From contig ML679972.1 of the NCBI GenBank assembly GCA_007922225.1, positions 38,043,121-38,107,120 on the forward strand: a DNA stretch of 64,000 bases. Reading direction: 5' to 3'. Source of the stretch: Emydura subglobosa (Eukaryota; Chordata; Testudines; Chelidae). The position numbers and the translations under genes are program-made. The notes beneath the pieces are model-generated. The model saw only the letters and a list, made by a program, of their open reading frames with translations, searched no databases and was not told where the DNA came from. Positions 1-11,045 of the stretch are shown one piece after another (position 1 is the stretch's first letter; each line of letters opens with the position of its first letter).

Positions 1-1104
1 GCACTGGCAGAGGGGCAGTGGATGTGTGATGGGGTGCACTGGGGCAGCGGCAGAAGCTGATCCCGGGGAACAAGCGCCTCTGAGCACTCAGGAGGTGGCA
101 TTTGGATGAAACAGAGAGGAGCAAACTCTTGGGAGTGAAGGAGGCTGGGGAGTGACCATTCCCCGACCCCAGCCCTCAGGGCAGGGTGGTGCCCTCCAGA
201 CCTGGGCAGTGCAGGGCCAACTCAACAATGGGCTCAGCTGCAGGGGGCTGAATAATCCTTGCTCATGACGGGAGACACTGGACCAGGGCAGTGGTCACAC
301 GCACACATGGTGCCGGGCCTGGCACCGAGCCCCCTGCACAGCGTGGCATCAGTGTCCCAAGCAGGGTCCAGAGGGGAGGAAAAGCCCCCACCCCCCAAAA
401 CTCAGGCACAATCTCTCTCTGCTTCCCTCTTCCCTCCCAGCCTGATTCCTCCGCCCGCCACTTAGGTCAGGAGCATTTAAAGGCTGCGTCTTCTCGGCTC
501 CTGCCCACGGTGGTGATTTCTTTAATTTGATTTAACAGCACTCAGCCACCACTTAGGGGTTTTGGGAGGGTTTTTTTTTTTGGTCTTCTCCTTTTGCAAG
601 AGACAACAGGGAAAAGAGCTTGTCAGAGGGATGGAGGGAGGGGAGAGGGAGAGATCGTGCATTGGGGAAATGGCTGAACGGAGCTGGAGGTAGGATTACG
701 GAGATGTCCAAGCGCCCGATATGGTCGCCCAAGGAACAAGGCAGGGCCTGTGCCACCCAGTTGTCAGTGCCGTCTCCGGCGCTGCTAGAACACAGAGGAC
801 ATTAGCTACGCAAGGTCGAGCATGCTGGCCAGTTGGTCTGGCCTGCAGGTGTCCAGCGGAAAGGCTGGCAAAGGGTGCCAGGATTTTCCTGTGCAGATGG
901 CAGAGCCAGAGCTGGCACCGCTCTGGGGCAGGGGCGGATGTGGGATGGGACTGAGGGGGGGATAGCCGAGGGGCTGGTTTGGAGGTTGGTAAAGTTCTCC
1001 TTCGGCAGGAGACTTGGCCGTGATTTCTCCCGGAGAAGAGCATTGAGGTGGGGCCCAGCCGCTGGTGCCGCAGGCTGGGTGCTAAGATGGGACGTAGCTT
1101 TCCG
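1..1104. other. Gene-free; no repeat recognised
   Basis: GC-rich, broken by a poly-T run near 570. Short open frames on both strands lack domains, splice logic or low-complexity coding signal. I see nothing specific here. Confidence 0.5.
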
Positions 1105-1265
1105 GTGACTCCCTGTGGGATACTGGGCAAATCACTTAGCCTCGCTGTGCCTCAGTTCCCCAGCTGCACAAGGGGGATACGAGCCAAGCCGAGCCCTGCC
1201 CTGCCTCCTGGGGGGGTGTGAAGATTAATGCAGTAACAATTGTGAGGTGCTCGGATATTATAGTA
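1105..1265 (+). repeat. MIR-like SINE, core and tail
   Basis: Carries the MIR core order: TACTGGGCAAATCACTTAGC, then GCCTCAGTTCCCCAGCTG, AAGATTAATGC, and GTGAGGTGCTCGGATATTAT. The tRNA head is missing. Confidence 0.75.
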
Positions 1266-1289
1266 ACAGGTGCTGTAGCAGCACCATGG

Positions 1290-1615
1290 GTAGACTGCAC
1301 CGCCTGGCCCTCTTAGTAGGTGTATTATGGTAGCCTAGCGCCCCAGCTGAGATCAGAGCCCCATTGTGCCAGGTGCTGCACGGATCCTTACTGAGATCAG
1401 GGCCCCCTTGTGCTGGGCACTGCGCGTGAGACAGTCCCTGCTGCAAAGAGCTTCCAGTCTAAATAGACAAGAAAGAATAATTATCCCTAGAGATAGAGAA
1501 ACCGAGGAACAGAGAGGGGAAGATTTTTGCCCACCGTCACCCAGGTGAGTCTGCTGCAGAGGTAGGAATTGAACCCAGACCGTCCCAGCACTCTGACACG
1601 GGGCCATGCTACGCT
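1290..1615 (-). repeat. MIR-like/CORE SINE, tail-first (minus)
   Basis: Starts with the tail (TAGGTGTATTATGGTAGC), continues with CATTGTGCCAGGTGCTG and GACAGTCCCTGCTGCAAAGA, then an antisense core (AAACCGAGGAACAGAGAG) and an antisense head near 1570-1600. Two partial copies of the 'GAGATCAGGGCCCC' unit occur in tandem. Confidence 0.7.
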
Positions 1616-2144
1616 TTCCCCAGCTGGAACCACCCATGGATGGGGCTGTCTCGAACCATGCTTGTTCTTGGCAGATACTGGGCCATCTGGTGGGCTGCTG
1701 ATTCCTTCTGGACTGATGGTGGGTGGACTGCCGTGGATATGCCACACGCGTCACCCTAGCTGCGTTGGGCCCTGATCTGAAAAATACTTGCACACCTGAG
1801 TAATTTTCCTCCCCTGAGCCATCCCCTTGGGCTCAGCAAAGCTTCTCACTTCCAGAAAGTCACCGAAGACATAAGCCACTGCAAGATAACCACCGGGGCT
1901 TGTTGCACAGGGAGGATTCGTAGCCGGTTTTGTGTTTCAGGCACTTGCGTGGGACCTGGGAACCCTGCGTTCCATTCCCAGTGGTGCTGGTAGGACCGTG
2001 GGTGAGCCATGGCTTGCTGGATTTTTTTCAAACATGTCCATCCTGGCGCTGAGGGATTTCCATAAAACGCAGCACCCAGCATGCCAAGATCTTCTGGAAA
2101 CATGGCTGCTTGCTTCGGTGCCTAAATAGGAGATGAGCTCTTCA
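1616..2144. other. Gene-free; weak SINE-head remnant near 1940-2000
   Basis: A decayed head-like sequence (GACCTGGGAACCCTGCGTTC) is the only recognisable element. Confidence 0.35.
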
Positions 2145-2478
2145 TAAGTGCAGACCCCTACCTGAAGGGGATTCCAGGGAGGATGGAGCTAGGCTGTTCT
2201 CAGTGGTGGCAGATGACAGAATAAGGAGCAATGGTCTCAAGTTGCAGGGCGGGAGGTCTAGGTTGGACATTAGGAAAAAGCTTTTCACTAGGAGGGTGGC
2301 GAAGCACTGGAATGGGTTATCTAGAGAGGTGATGGAATCTCCATCTTTAGAGGTTTTTAAGGTGAGGCTTGACAATGCCCTGGCTGGGATGATTTAGTTG
2401 GGGTTGGTCCTGCTTTGCTCAGGGGGTTGGACTAGATGGCCTCCTGAGGTCCCTTCCATCCCTCATCTTCTATGATTC
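2145..2478 (+). repeat. CR1 LINE 3' end
   Basis: The frame 2203-2397 encodes the conserved C-terminus of CR1 ORF2 (KLFTRRVAKHWNGLSREV, then SLEVFKVRLDNAL). After it come GGACTAGATGGCCTCCTGAG and the typical TTCTATGATTC terminus. It is 5'-truncated, as CR1 copies usually are. Confidence 0.92.
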
Positions 2479-2494
2479 ATGAAAACCACCAAAA

Positions 2495-2730
2495 GCTATC
2501 CGTGTCCCAGTTTCCCCAGCTGTACGATGGGGAGAATGATCCTTTGTCTACTTAGATTGTAAACTCTTCGGGGCAGGGACCTTCACTGTGTCTTTGCAGC
2601 GCCTGGCACATTGGGGGACCCAATCTCAGGCAGGATCTGTGCAGCATCAGCACAACTGGGCCCTGAACTTGGTCAGGGTCACTATGAACTATAATAATAA
2701 TAATTAATAATAATAATAAATCTGTTATTT
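2495..2730 (+). repeat. MIR-like SINE core/tail ending in a (TAA)n tail
   Basis: CAGTTTCCCCAGCTGTACGA core is followed by CTTAGATTGTAAACTCTTCG, GGGCAGGGACC and GCGCCTGGCACATTG, and the element ends in AATAATAATAATTAATAAT at 2692-2720. This copy shows the true 3' end of the SINE tail that is tandemly repeated elsewhere in the window. Confidence 0.8.
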
Positions 2731-2939
2731 AAATGCTTCCTGGCAAGTGGGTTGCTTGGCTATTTAATTTGGTTTTAAGAGGAAATGAGTTGGTTCTTCT
2801 CTATTCTGTGCTGCTTTAACACGAACTGGCCACATACCCGGCGAGTGTAAATCAAGGTGGGTCCATTAAATGAAGTGCTGCCAGTTTAGACCAGCGGAGG
2901 ATCTGGCCGATGGGGGGTTTAAATCCAGACGTGGGAGGC

Positions 2940-3420
2940 GTGGGCGGGGAAATAGAGCTGATTGGAAATATTTCAGCAGAATAATTTTCCAACACAAAAA
3001 TGCCCTTTTCACAAAACCAATTTTTTCCATGTTTTCCCACAAAAATCCAGTTTTTCCACAAACATTTGACATGCCCTAAGGAGAGTTGAACCACTGCGGC
3101 CTGGCTGCTCTCCTGCCAAGATCTTGCTTATTTCATGGCCAGGGAAAGGTGAAATTGACAAAAGCTTTCTGGGGTAGAGGGTGGCTTATCAATTTCACTA
3201 TCAGGTGTCCTCCAGCCATCAATTCCCTAGCGGGTCTCCCGATTTTTCTTGAAATTTCTTTCGTGTGAGAAAATTGCCATTTTTCTGGGGCTAGATTTTT
3301 TTGGTTCAAAACCAGGGCATTTTTCACAGGGTTTTTCCATTGTCCAGTCAGCTCTCAAGGGGAAGTGAGAAAGGAAGACGAAATGAATCCTACTAGCAGA
3401 AGAAAAACCCCAAACGTTTT
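2940..3420. repeat. AT-rich degenerate repeat (two islands)
   Basis: Islands at 2960-3080 and 3240-3400 with TTTTCCAC/AAAAATCC motifs repeated on both strands. Internal partial reverse complementarity is visible. Class not recognised. Confidence 0.45.
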
Positions 3421-4202
3421 GCATGGCAGCCGCTCCTCGCTCCTCCCTCAGTCTGATAAGGGACGCGCCTCGGAAGCGCCGTGCATGTTTCAGGAGTGAA
3501 GCGTGGTTATCGGGGGAACAGAACCCAAGCAAACCAATCCTTTGCTATTCACAGCACTGCTTCTGTGCGGAGACCTTGTTCCAGACATCCCTGATAACAC
3601 TAAAAAACCCAGAGAGATCAGATGAAAGCTACTTGAGAAGCGCATTTACCTTGCATGAGAGCTCTCCACTTTCCAGTCATTATTTCCTGCTTAGTGGTTC
3701 TTGTTTTAAGCACGATCTGATGTTCCTACATGTCTCCTGCTCCCCGTTTCGTAGCTGGGATCGTAACTGAGTTAACCCAGAGGCCAGCGCGTGGCTGGAG
3801 GGCTCTTGGTGTAGTCCCTTTTGTAGTCGAGGCTGGGAAGCAAAGGTTTTCGCTCTCCGAGCAGACATGGCTCATTGCTGGGGGGAAAAGGAGGAATCTA
3901 AAACCAACAGATGGCTAAGGAGTAGGTGCCTCAGCAAACAGCTCGGTTCTCAGCTTGCTCTCGGTCCTGGTAGGTGACTCACTGGTGCAAACTGAAGCCG
4001 CCTCACTGGCTTGAATGGAACACGGGCCAAATGACACACTGGTGCCAATCCAGAGTTGATTTCAAGGGCGCATGAGTCAGATTCTGCTCTCTGCGGACAC
4101 GGGGGATGTCTACACTTGAAACCAAACGCGTGTCTGTAACTCAGGATAGCGATCCTTTCCATGGCCGCCACGGTAGGACGAGAAGGTGCCGCTTGGGTCT
4201 GC
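3421..4202. other. Gene-free, nothing recognised
   Basis: No SINE, LINE or coding pattern is seen; base composition is mixed. Confidence 0.4.
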
Positions 4203-4421
4203 AGCAGGGGAGATTTAGGATGGCTATTAGGAAAAACTTGCTCAGGATAGGGGCGCAGTGGGAGAGGTGGCTGCGGGAATCCTGAGGTCATCAGAGGTTT
4301 TTAAGAACAGGTTGGACAAAGCCCTGTCAGAGATGGTCTAAGGACATTTTATCCCACCTCAGTGCGGGGAGAAGATCTTTCAGGTCTCTTCCTGCCCGAC
4401 ACTTTTATGATCCTGTTATTC
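4203..4421 (+). repeat. CR1 LINE 3' end (decayed)
   Basis: TAGGATGGCTATTAGGAAAA, then TTTTTAAGAACAGGTTGGAC and a degenerate terminus TTTATGATCCTGTTATTC. Same region of CR1 as the 2.1-kb copy but more diverged. Confidence 0.8.
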
Positions 4422-4554
4422 TAACCTGGGTCAAAAGAGCACCAACCTCATGGCAACTCTACTGGAATCCCGGCTCCCCTATAAACTTCAACCAGAGTTG
4501 CTGCATCTTCAACCTGAATTAAGGACGCACCTCTTTTTGGCAGTGTAGACACAC

Positions 4555-4715
4555 AATGAGAGACAGGGCCTACCCCAAAGAGTCTGGATGGACAGTTGGG
4601 GAAACTGAGGCACAGAGCTGGGACATGGCTGGCCCCAGGTCACCCAGGACATTAGTGGCAGAGGCGAGGATAGAACCTGCATCTCTTGACTCCCTTAGCT
4701 CCTAGACCCTGCTGA
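4555..4715 (-). repeat. MIR-like SINE (minus)
   Basis: CTACCCCAAAGAGTCTGG, GGGGAAACTGAGGCACAGAG, CCAGGTCACCCAGGAC and an antisense head (AGGATAGAACCTGCATCTC). Confidence 0.75.
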
Positions 4716-5089
4716 CAGGCTGGTCAACTGATAATATGGGCACTAGCTGGAGAGGTTATGTGGCTATAGATACAGGCCATGTCTCCTGCGGCATAAAAGA
4801 AGCACTTAATGTAGTGATGTAGCCTCACCCCTCCCACTGAGCCCCCGTCCCGTCTCCAGCGCCGCAGGCTTTTTTTGACATCAGCTGGGTTGCCAGCCCG
4901 TTGGCAGAACTCTGACTGATTCATGCAACATCTCTTCATCCCCTGCTGCCCCCTGGGTCTGTACATTAAAGGGGTCGGTGGTCAGGGTTCTGGCGGGAGC
5001 TCCCTTCCACTTCCAGATCCTTTCCTTGGCTTCTTTCTCCAGCAGCCTCACTCCTCTCCCTGATCCCGGGGAACCAAAAACTCATCATG

Positions 5090-5395
5090 GGCTCGTCAAC
5101 AAGGTCCGCCAGCCGGAAGTGGAAGCTGGACAAACTCAGCCGGGAAATCAGTTCCCAATTTTTAACAATGAGGGAAATGAAACGTGGGCCCAACTTACCG
5201 AGGGTCATGGCGGATTCTCCATCACTGGGAAATTTTAAGTCACGACTGGATGTTTTTGTAAAAGATCCGCTCTAGTTCAAACAGGAATTAGTCCATTCCC
5301 CGGCTCTGGCCTGTGCTGTACAGGACGTCAGACGAGATGGTCACAGGGGACCCTTCTGGCCTTGGAATCGATGGGTCTGTGAACACACCCTACAA
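5090..5395 (+). repeat. CR1 LINE 3' end, second subfamily
   Basis: The short frame 5087-5275 includes SLGNFKSRLDVFVKD, the CR1 C-terminal pattern. The 3' UTR has CTAGTTCAAACAGGAATTAG and GGTCACAGGGGACCCTTCTG, a subfamily different from the 2.1-kb copy. Confidence 0.85.
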
Positions 5396-5535
5396 TGCTA
5401 AGGTAGCTGCTCTCCCTCGTTGCCCCCTGGTGCTCCCCATCCTGCTGTCCCTTCTCTTACACTTAGATTGTAAGATCTTTGGGGCACAGTCTGTCTTTGT
5501 ACAGCTCCTAGCATCCGATCCAGGACAGGGGCTGC
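5396..5535 (+). repeat. MIR-like SINE tail
   Basis: CTTAGATTGTAAGATCTTTG, GGGGCACAGTCTGTC and TTGTACAGCTCCTAGC match the tail of the 2.5-kb copy. It sits between CR1 fragments of opposite orientation. Confidence 0.7.
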
Positions 5536-5990
5536 TAGGTAGGAACACTGGACTGGAAGGGACCTCCTGGGTCTTGGAGACCAGTCCTTGCTATCACAGC
5601 CAGCCCCTTGATATCATCCCGTTCATAACGGCATCAAGCTCTGTGTTCCCCACACGCCTAGCGGCAGGCTGCTCTAGAACCGACTTCCTTCGATAGTTAG
5701 AAACCTTCTTTTCCAGCTTCCACTGGTCCCTGGCTAGTTCTTCCCCATTTGTCCTTGTGCCAGCATTGTCCTTTAGCTTCCATAGCTCTTCTCCCTCCCC
5801 GGCGTTTCCCCTCCTGGTGCATTTCTAGAGAATAATCAGATCCCGGACTGTGTCTGCGGCAGAGCAAGCCCAGATCTTTCAGTCTGCTTTCTAAGATCTG
5901 CTCTTCATTCCCTTCGCTGCACCTGCTCGGGTTGGAATTCATCTTCCTTGGGCCTGGGTGACAGAAACCGGGCACCGTCAGGGAGGGTTC
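5536..5990 (-). repeat. CR1 LINE 3' end, minus strand, third subfamily
   Basis: GGAAGGGACCTCCTGGGTC at the left edge is the antisense CR1 terminus, followed by the antisense body (TTAGAAACCTTCTTTTCCAG, AATAATCAGATCC). Confidence 0.7.
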
Positions 5991-6339
5991 CATCGTGCAA
6001 AAAATCGAATAATAATCTTTAGATCTGGCTGACATTTCTCCAGGAGGAAAAAGGTGGGTTAGTCAAAATCGAACTCTTCTGTGGGAAAATGTCGATTTTG
6101 ACTAAGTGCCAGGTGGTGGTGAGGGTATAGATCTGATCTTAACTTGCCCCATGGAGGTTAAAAATGATCTGGCTTATTTCCAGTAAGCTTTTGCATTGGG
6201 ATAGCTATCTTGAGTCTGCTATTTAGATGCAACCCTCCCCTCCCCCCGCACCAAAAAACCAAACCAACAAAATACCACTTTTATTTGTAGTGCAGACAAA
6301 GCATAATTTGTTCTGCTTTTCTGTTGGGAAACCAGTCTG

Positions 6340-6980
6340 GAAAAATGTAGCTGGGAATTGATTCACTTCAAAATGCGCCTTCCAAAAGGGGAAATCTGGT
6401 TTGGAAATGTTTGCCGCGAATTGATGTTTTGATGTAAAATGTAATCTGCAGCAGAGACCTCTTATTTTTATTAATCATGTTTATTGCAGCAGCATCTAGG
6501 AGTTCCAGTCATGGACTAGGCTCCCATTGTGTTAGGTGCTGTACATTTGTACTGCTATTATTAGGTGTATTACAGTAGCACCTTGGCGCTCCAGTCATGG
6601 ACCAGGCCCCCGTTGTGCCAGGTGCTGTACATTTTCATTGCTAGTAGGTGTATTACGGTAGCACTTAGGCGCTCCAGACATGGACTAGACCTCATTGTGT
6701 GAGGCACTGTACACGTTTGTGGCTGTTAGGTGCATTTCGGTAACTCCTAGGCGCCTCCAGTGCAGACCAGGCCCCCGTTGTGCCAGGCACTGTACAAACA
6801 GAGGAGTACATGGTTGCTTTTGAACTGACATTTCAAAATGAAAACTGTCCAAATGTTCCGATCAAAAATGTCACCTTTTTTTGTTTCCCAAACAATGTTT
6901 TTTGGAACTTTTCGTGCTGGGAAAATTTTCGATTTGTCTCAACTTTTTGGTCCTGATTCGGGAGGAAAATGAAGGCCAGC
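6340..6980 (-). repeat. Tandem SINE-tail array (6475-6805, ~4 units) in an AT-rich degenerate repeat
   Basis: Four head-to-tail ~80-105-bp units of GTGTATTACAGTAGCACCT, GCTCCAGTCATGGACCAGG, TTGTGCCAGGTGCTGTACA. They are flanked on both sides (6340-6440 and 6820-6960) by AAAATTTTC/TTTTTCC-rich sequence, as if the array had expanded inside an AT-rich element. Confidence 0.75.
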
Positions 6981-7104
6981 CTTTGGGAAGTTCCCCTAGG
7001 ATGGACATTTCATTTTCTGACTGCATAATACATGTAATAATACTGGTAATAATGATGCACACCTATGCAAGCGCCAAGAGATAACAGCATGGCCAGTCAG
7101 ACAA

Positions 7105-7310
7105 ACACACAGAGAATCTCTGCTTCATCTGATGCTTTCCATCCATAGATCTCAAAGCACTTTCCATCAGAGGCCAGTCTCATTATTCCCATTTTATAGA
7201 TGGGGAAACTGAGTCCCAGAGCAGGGAGGGACACCCAGCGAGCCAGTGGCAGAGCCAGGGATAAAACACAGATCTCTTGAGTCCCACGCTCTGTCCACTA
7301 GCACATGCTG
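7105..7310 (-). repeat. MIR-like SINE (minus)
   Basis: ATAGATCTCAAAGCACTTTCC, CATTTTATAGATGGGGAAAC and GAGCCAGTGGCAGAGCCAGG, then an antisense head. A nearly complete copy. Confidence 0.8.
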
Positions 7311-7664
7311 CCCACGTTCCAGCAAAGCTTCCTCTCTCCACTGGCATCTCTCCAGATCCTGCTTGCCTTGCAACCTCAGGAGATCTTTTATCCGGGGCAC
7401 GCAGTAAGTAGCAGTTTTCCTGGGCAGTGATACTAGCACAGTTCAGCAGATTTGGTTTGCATTCAATTGCATTTTTCAGGGGCCCGGGGAACTGTTTATG
7501 GGACAGGAATAAAGTGAGATTTGCTCCCCTTGCTTTATTTTCCATCATCAGGGAATGGAAATCGAATCAGGAGGCTGAACTGTAGCTCTGACCTATAACT
7601 GGCTCGCTGAGACATTAACCCAAATAATACCTGTACAAATATTAAAGGAGGGTGGGGCTTGTGT

Positions 7665-8155
7665 TTAAGGCCTGGAAATCAGGACTCCTGGGTTCCTTTC
7701 CCAGCTCAGGAAGGGGAATAGGGTCTATGGGTTAGAGCAGAAGCACTGGGAATCAGGACTGTCCCCTGGGTTATGTCCCCAGATCTGCGCAGGGCATGGT
7801 AGCGTGTCTAGTGGTTATAGCAGGAAATCGGCAGGAGCAGTTAAGATTCCTGGGTTCTTCTGAGAGTACTGGGAGAGAGAGTGGGGTCTAGTGGTTAGAG
7901 CATGGACCGTGGGAATCAGGACTCCTGACTTCTATTCCTAGCCCTGGCAGGTGAATGGGGTCTAGTGATTAGGGCAGGAAAGTAGAGGATCAGGACTTCT
8001 GGGCTCTATTTAGGGAGAAGGGTCTAGTGGTTATAGCAGGGCCAGCAGGAGTCCAGACTCCTGGGTTCTGTCCCCAGCTCTGCCATTGTATGACCGTGGG
8101 CAAGTAACCTGCCTGCTCCGCGACTCAGTTTCCCCATCTCTGCAACGGGGTCAAG
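7665..8155 (+). repeat. SINE with a six-fold tandem tRNA-derived head
   Basis: Six successive 70-90-bp head units, each with GGGTCTAGTGGTTAGAGC (A-box-like) and TCAGGACTCCTGGGTTCTAT (B-box-like), then one MIR core (GACCGTGGGCAAGTAACC, CTCAGTTTCCCCATCTCTGC). Only the last head is joined to a body. Confidence 0.8.
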
Positions 8156-8999
8156 GCTGCTGCACTGCCCCTCAGAGGCATGTTGGTGCCTGTGTGAGTT
8201 GGGGGGCTTAGAGATCTGCAGTAGGGGGGAGGCCAACGCCCGTTAGTTAACCCTTTCCCAACTGGAAGTGCTGGCCATGGTGTCATCCTGGCCCATGCTC
8301 CCAACGATCCAGGCAAGGGTGGCCAGCTCCTGGGTGCCCTAAGCATCCGTCGGAAAGGAAAATCTGGCTGGGTAAATGCCCCCCTGGGCAGTTATTAGTT
8401 GTTATTATTATGCACATCCAATCAGGGAGCAGACATGACACCAATCGCTCCCTCAGATCTCGCTGGCTTTAGTGCGTCTCCCTTGCCTCTGTATTAACGC
8501 CAGGGTGAGAAGGGAATCAGCCCCACGGATTCACACCAGCGGCAGATCTGGCCCCATTGACTCCGGTGGATATATACAGCTCCTTCCCCCACCCCTAGCC
8601 TCCCTGCGTCCCCGCTTGCGGACTGCGGCCGCTCGGCCTGCACTGGCACGTCGAGGGTTTTCCGGTCACCTCTGTCCCCCGGCGGTCCTTGGCGACGTCC
8701 CACGCTGCATCCAGCACCCAGCCCGATGGATCCAAAACCAGCACGGCCCCAGGATCAATAGGCGCTTGAAACAGAAACCGAGCAAAGCTGGGACAGAGGG
8801 ACCGTAAATCACTCTGCAGAAACCAGCTCATTCCTCAGCCCCGGCCTTCGCTTCCGTCCTCGCTACACCGCTGACCGCTGGGAGGTAGCCAGTTGTCCCC
8901 TCCACCTTGCCTGGGATGTCTTCCTGCCAGGGTCACCAGCCGCAGCGAGCAGTGAGCTCCGGCTCAGATCCAGACCCGACCCCGCGTTGGGCTTGTCCA
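8156..8999. other. Gene-free; contains one 'gatctggccccattgactcc' unit
   Basis: GCAGATCTGGCCCCATTGAC at about 8541-8563 belongs to a short dispersed family (see findings). Otherwise nothing is recognised, and the GC-rich frames here have no domains. Confidence 0.4.
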
Positions 9000-9490
9000 G
9001 TTCGCCCCGGAGCAGAACCGGCCGGGAATTTTCCAATGAATCGATTGTCAGAGGAAATCCTGCCGTGTCTAAGTGGAAAGTCTCTGCAAAACGGGGTGGG
9101 TTTCGAGGGCTCTCCCAGGTCGGAGAAAATGGGGGAAACAAAGGGCTGAGTTCTTCGAAACGCTCCCTCGGGACGTTTTGGAAATGGAAACTGCCGGCGG
9201 CTCGGAAGGACATTTTGGTTCCAAACACCAGCGATCTAGGCAGGAAAGCAAAACAAGGGCCAGAAGGTCAAAATCAAAAGAAAACATTTGGAAGTGAGTG
9301 GGTCAAACGGTTTCGATTGATGGGAAGCGAAACATCGGGGGCCTTTCTTTTCTTTGGTTTTTCAATCTGTAAAAAAATTTCAAGATTTCGACACTTCAAC
9401 CTGGTTTGGGAGGGTCCAAATTTTCGAACTCTCAGAAATATTCGCAAGATGAGAAAATCATCCTGCCCCCCATTCTCTAACTCCTGATTC
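9000..9490. repeat. Unclassified AT/CG-mixed repeat island
   Basis: Long stretch with GGAATTTTCCAATGAATCG, GGACGTTTTGGAAATGGAAA and AAATTTTCGAACTCTCAGAA, where AAAA/TTTT blocks alternate with CG dinucleotides. A 166-codon + frame (8987-9487) has no domain and looks like a composition artefact. Confidence 0.4.
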
Positions 9491-9559
9491 ACCCCCTAAG
9501 GGAGCTGGGGGGAAGAGAAGACCCACAGCCAGTGCATCCCAGCCATGCCACCCAATTTG

Positions 9560-9660
9560 CCCCCATGAGCTCTGGGGGACAGAGAATAGCCACAGCGCAT
9601 TGTGCTCCGGGCATGCCCCCGATCCGCCCAGGCTGGGGTCTGGCCCCTTATGCCAGGCAG
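9560..9660 (-). repeat. 'GCGCACTGCGCTGTGGC' dispersed unit (minus)
   Basis: ACAGAGAATAGCCACAGCGC, TTGTGCTCCGGGCATGCCCC and GATCCGCC match, in reverse, the units at 42.0, 54.2 and 58.2 kb. Confidence 0.6.
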
Positions 9661-10719
9661 GGACCCTGTGCAGTGTGGTTGATCTCAGGGGTCAGTCCTA
9701 CCCCCAAAGAGTTACTCAGACCCCTGCCCTGGGCAGGAGTGACCCAGGCTACTGAGCAGAAGGGGAAGCGCTGGGTTTGCTCGTGCACCCCGCTGGTGCC
9801 GCCGCGGAGGTTTTGGGGTGAAATGGGGGACGGGCAGCTCACGCTGTGAGTCACCTCACCATCTGATCCGGCTGCCAGCTGGAGAGATCAGGGTGCCAGC
9901 CTCCTTCCCCCACCAAGCAGGGAGCTAGTGGCTGGCGGGAGGGGATCAGGAGGACCCAGTCCCTCACCCACCTGGTGCCCAGTACTTGGGGGAGGCACGG
10001 CGGGGGAGCCAGAGCACCCCCGCCCACAGCTGGCTGCCTCTCAAACAAGAGATTTTCCGCTCCATTTCCCGGCTGACGGATGGACGGACGTTGGCGCTCC
10101 TCCGTTGGCTCTGCGCCCGCCCGCTCCTCTCCCCGGCTTTGCTGGAGCGCCAGGTCCCGAGCGGGGAGAGGCCGTGTTTTGCAGCCCAGCACTGGGCCGG
10201 GACGCCGGGCACAGGAGCAAGGTCCCCCTGCATGGGGCAGCCCTGCTCTGTGCAGAACTCCGGGGGTTGTTTGTCTCCCAGGCTAAGCCGGACAGTGCCA
10301 GCTGGAAACTGGGTCTGTAGGGGGAATGGCAGGGTGGCTGCCGGGAAACAACTGGACACGGGGGATCCACCCACGGTGCGGCCTGAGATCCCTTCCTGGT
10401 GGGCTCAGCTGTCCCTGACCCTCTCGCAGCGCTTGCTGTGCCAACGACGTCTCCTTGCAGGGAAGCTCTCCCGGCGCTGGGCCATGCCAGGTTCAAGCTT
10501 CATGCATCCACCAGTCCTGGTTGTGCCCCCACGTGCCTCCCTCTGGCTGAGTGACCCAGGCATCTAGCAGAAAACTTTCGTAACCCAGGGCCTGGTCCTT
10601 GCCACTCCTGCGCCACCATGGCTGCTGGCTTCCTGGCCTTTCCACTCAGGACCAGGGTCTTTCCAAACTGCCGGTTCTCCCCTGAGATTCCTGGCCTCAG
10701 ACTCTGCAGGGCAGGACGG
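9661..10719. other. GC-rich gene-free segment
   Basis: Overlapping long frames on both strands (up to 193 codons) reflect GC content and show no conserved domain or exon pattern. A moderate CpG density at 10040-10230 could mark a promoter, but there is no supporting exon. Confidence 0.35.
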
Positions 10720-11045
10720 CAGAGTCAGGACTCCTGGGCTCTGTCCCCAGCTCTGGGAGGGGAGTGGGGTCTAGTGGTTAGAGCGGAGGGGATTCAGACC
10801 CAGTTTTCTGGTTTCCTTTCCTGGCTCTGCTACTGGGTCACTGCATGACCTTGGGCAAGTCTCTCCCACCGCCCCTCTGTGCCTCAGTTTCTCCCTCTGT
10901 AAGGCACAGCTAATAATCTCGCTCCGGCTTTGTACATCGAGGAGTGCCCGGCTCCAAGTGCTGCCCAGAGAACGTGCTTCCAGGCACGTGTCTGTAGAGC
11001 AGGGCCTGGCCGTCAGGAGTCCTGGGTTCAATTCCTGGGTGACCT
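10720..11045 (+). repeat. SINE heads plus MIR core
   Basis: GTCAGGACTCCTGGGCTCTG, GGGTCTAGTGGTTAGAGC, a second head, TGACCTTGGGCAAGTCTCTC and CCTCAGTTTCTCCCTCTG, then a further head-like CAGGAGTCCTGGGTTCAATT at about 11010-11035. Confidence 0.75.

Noticed and set aside
2203..2397. 64-codon ORF as a host gene
   Set aside because: It is the C-terminal remnant of CR1 ORF2, followed by the CR1 3' terminus.
7665..8155. tRNA gene cluster
   Set aside because: The A- and B-box-like words belong to SINE heads; there is no cloverleaf with acceptor-stem pairing.
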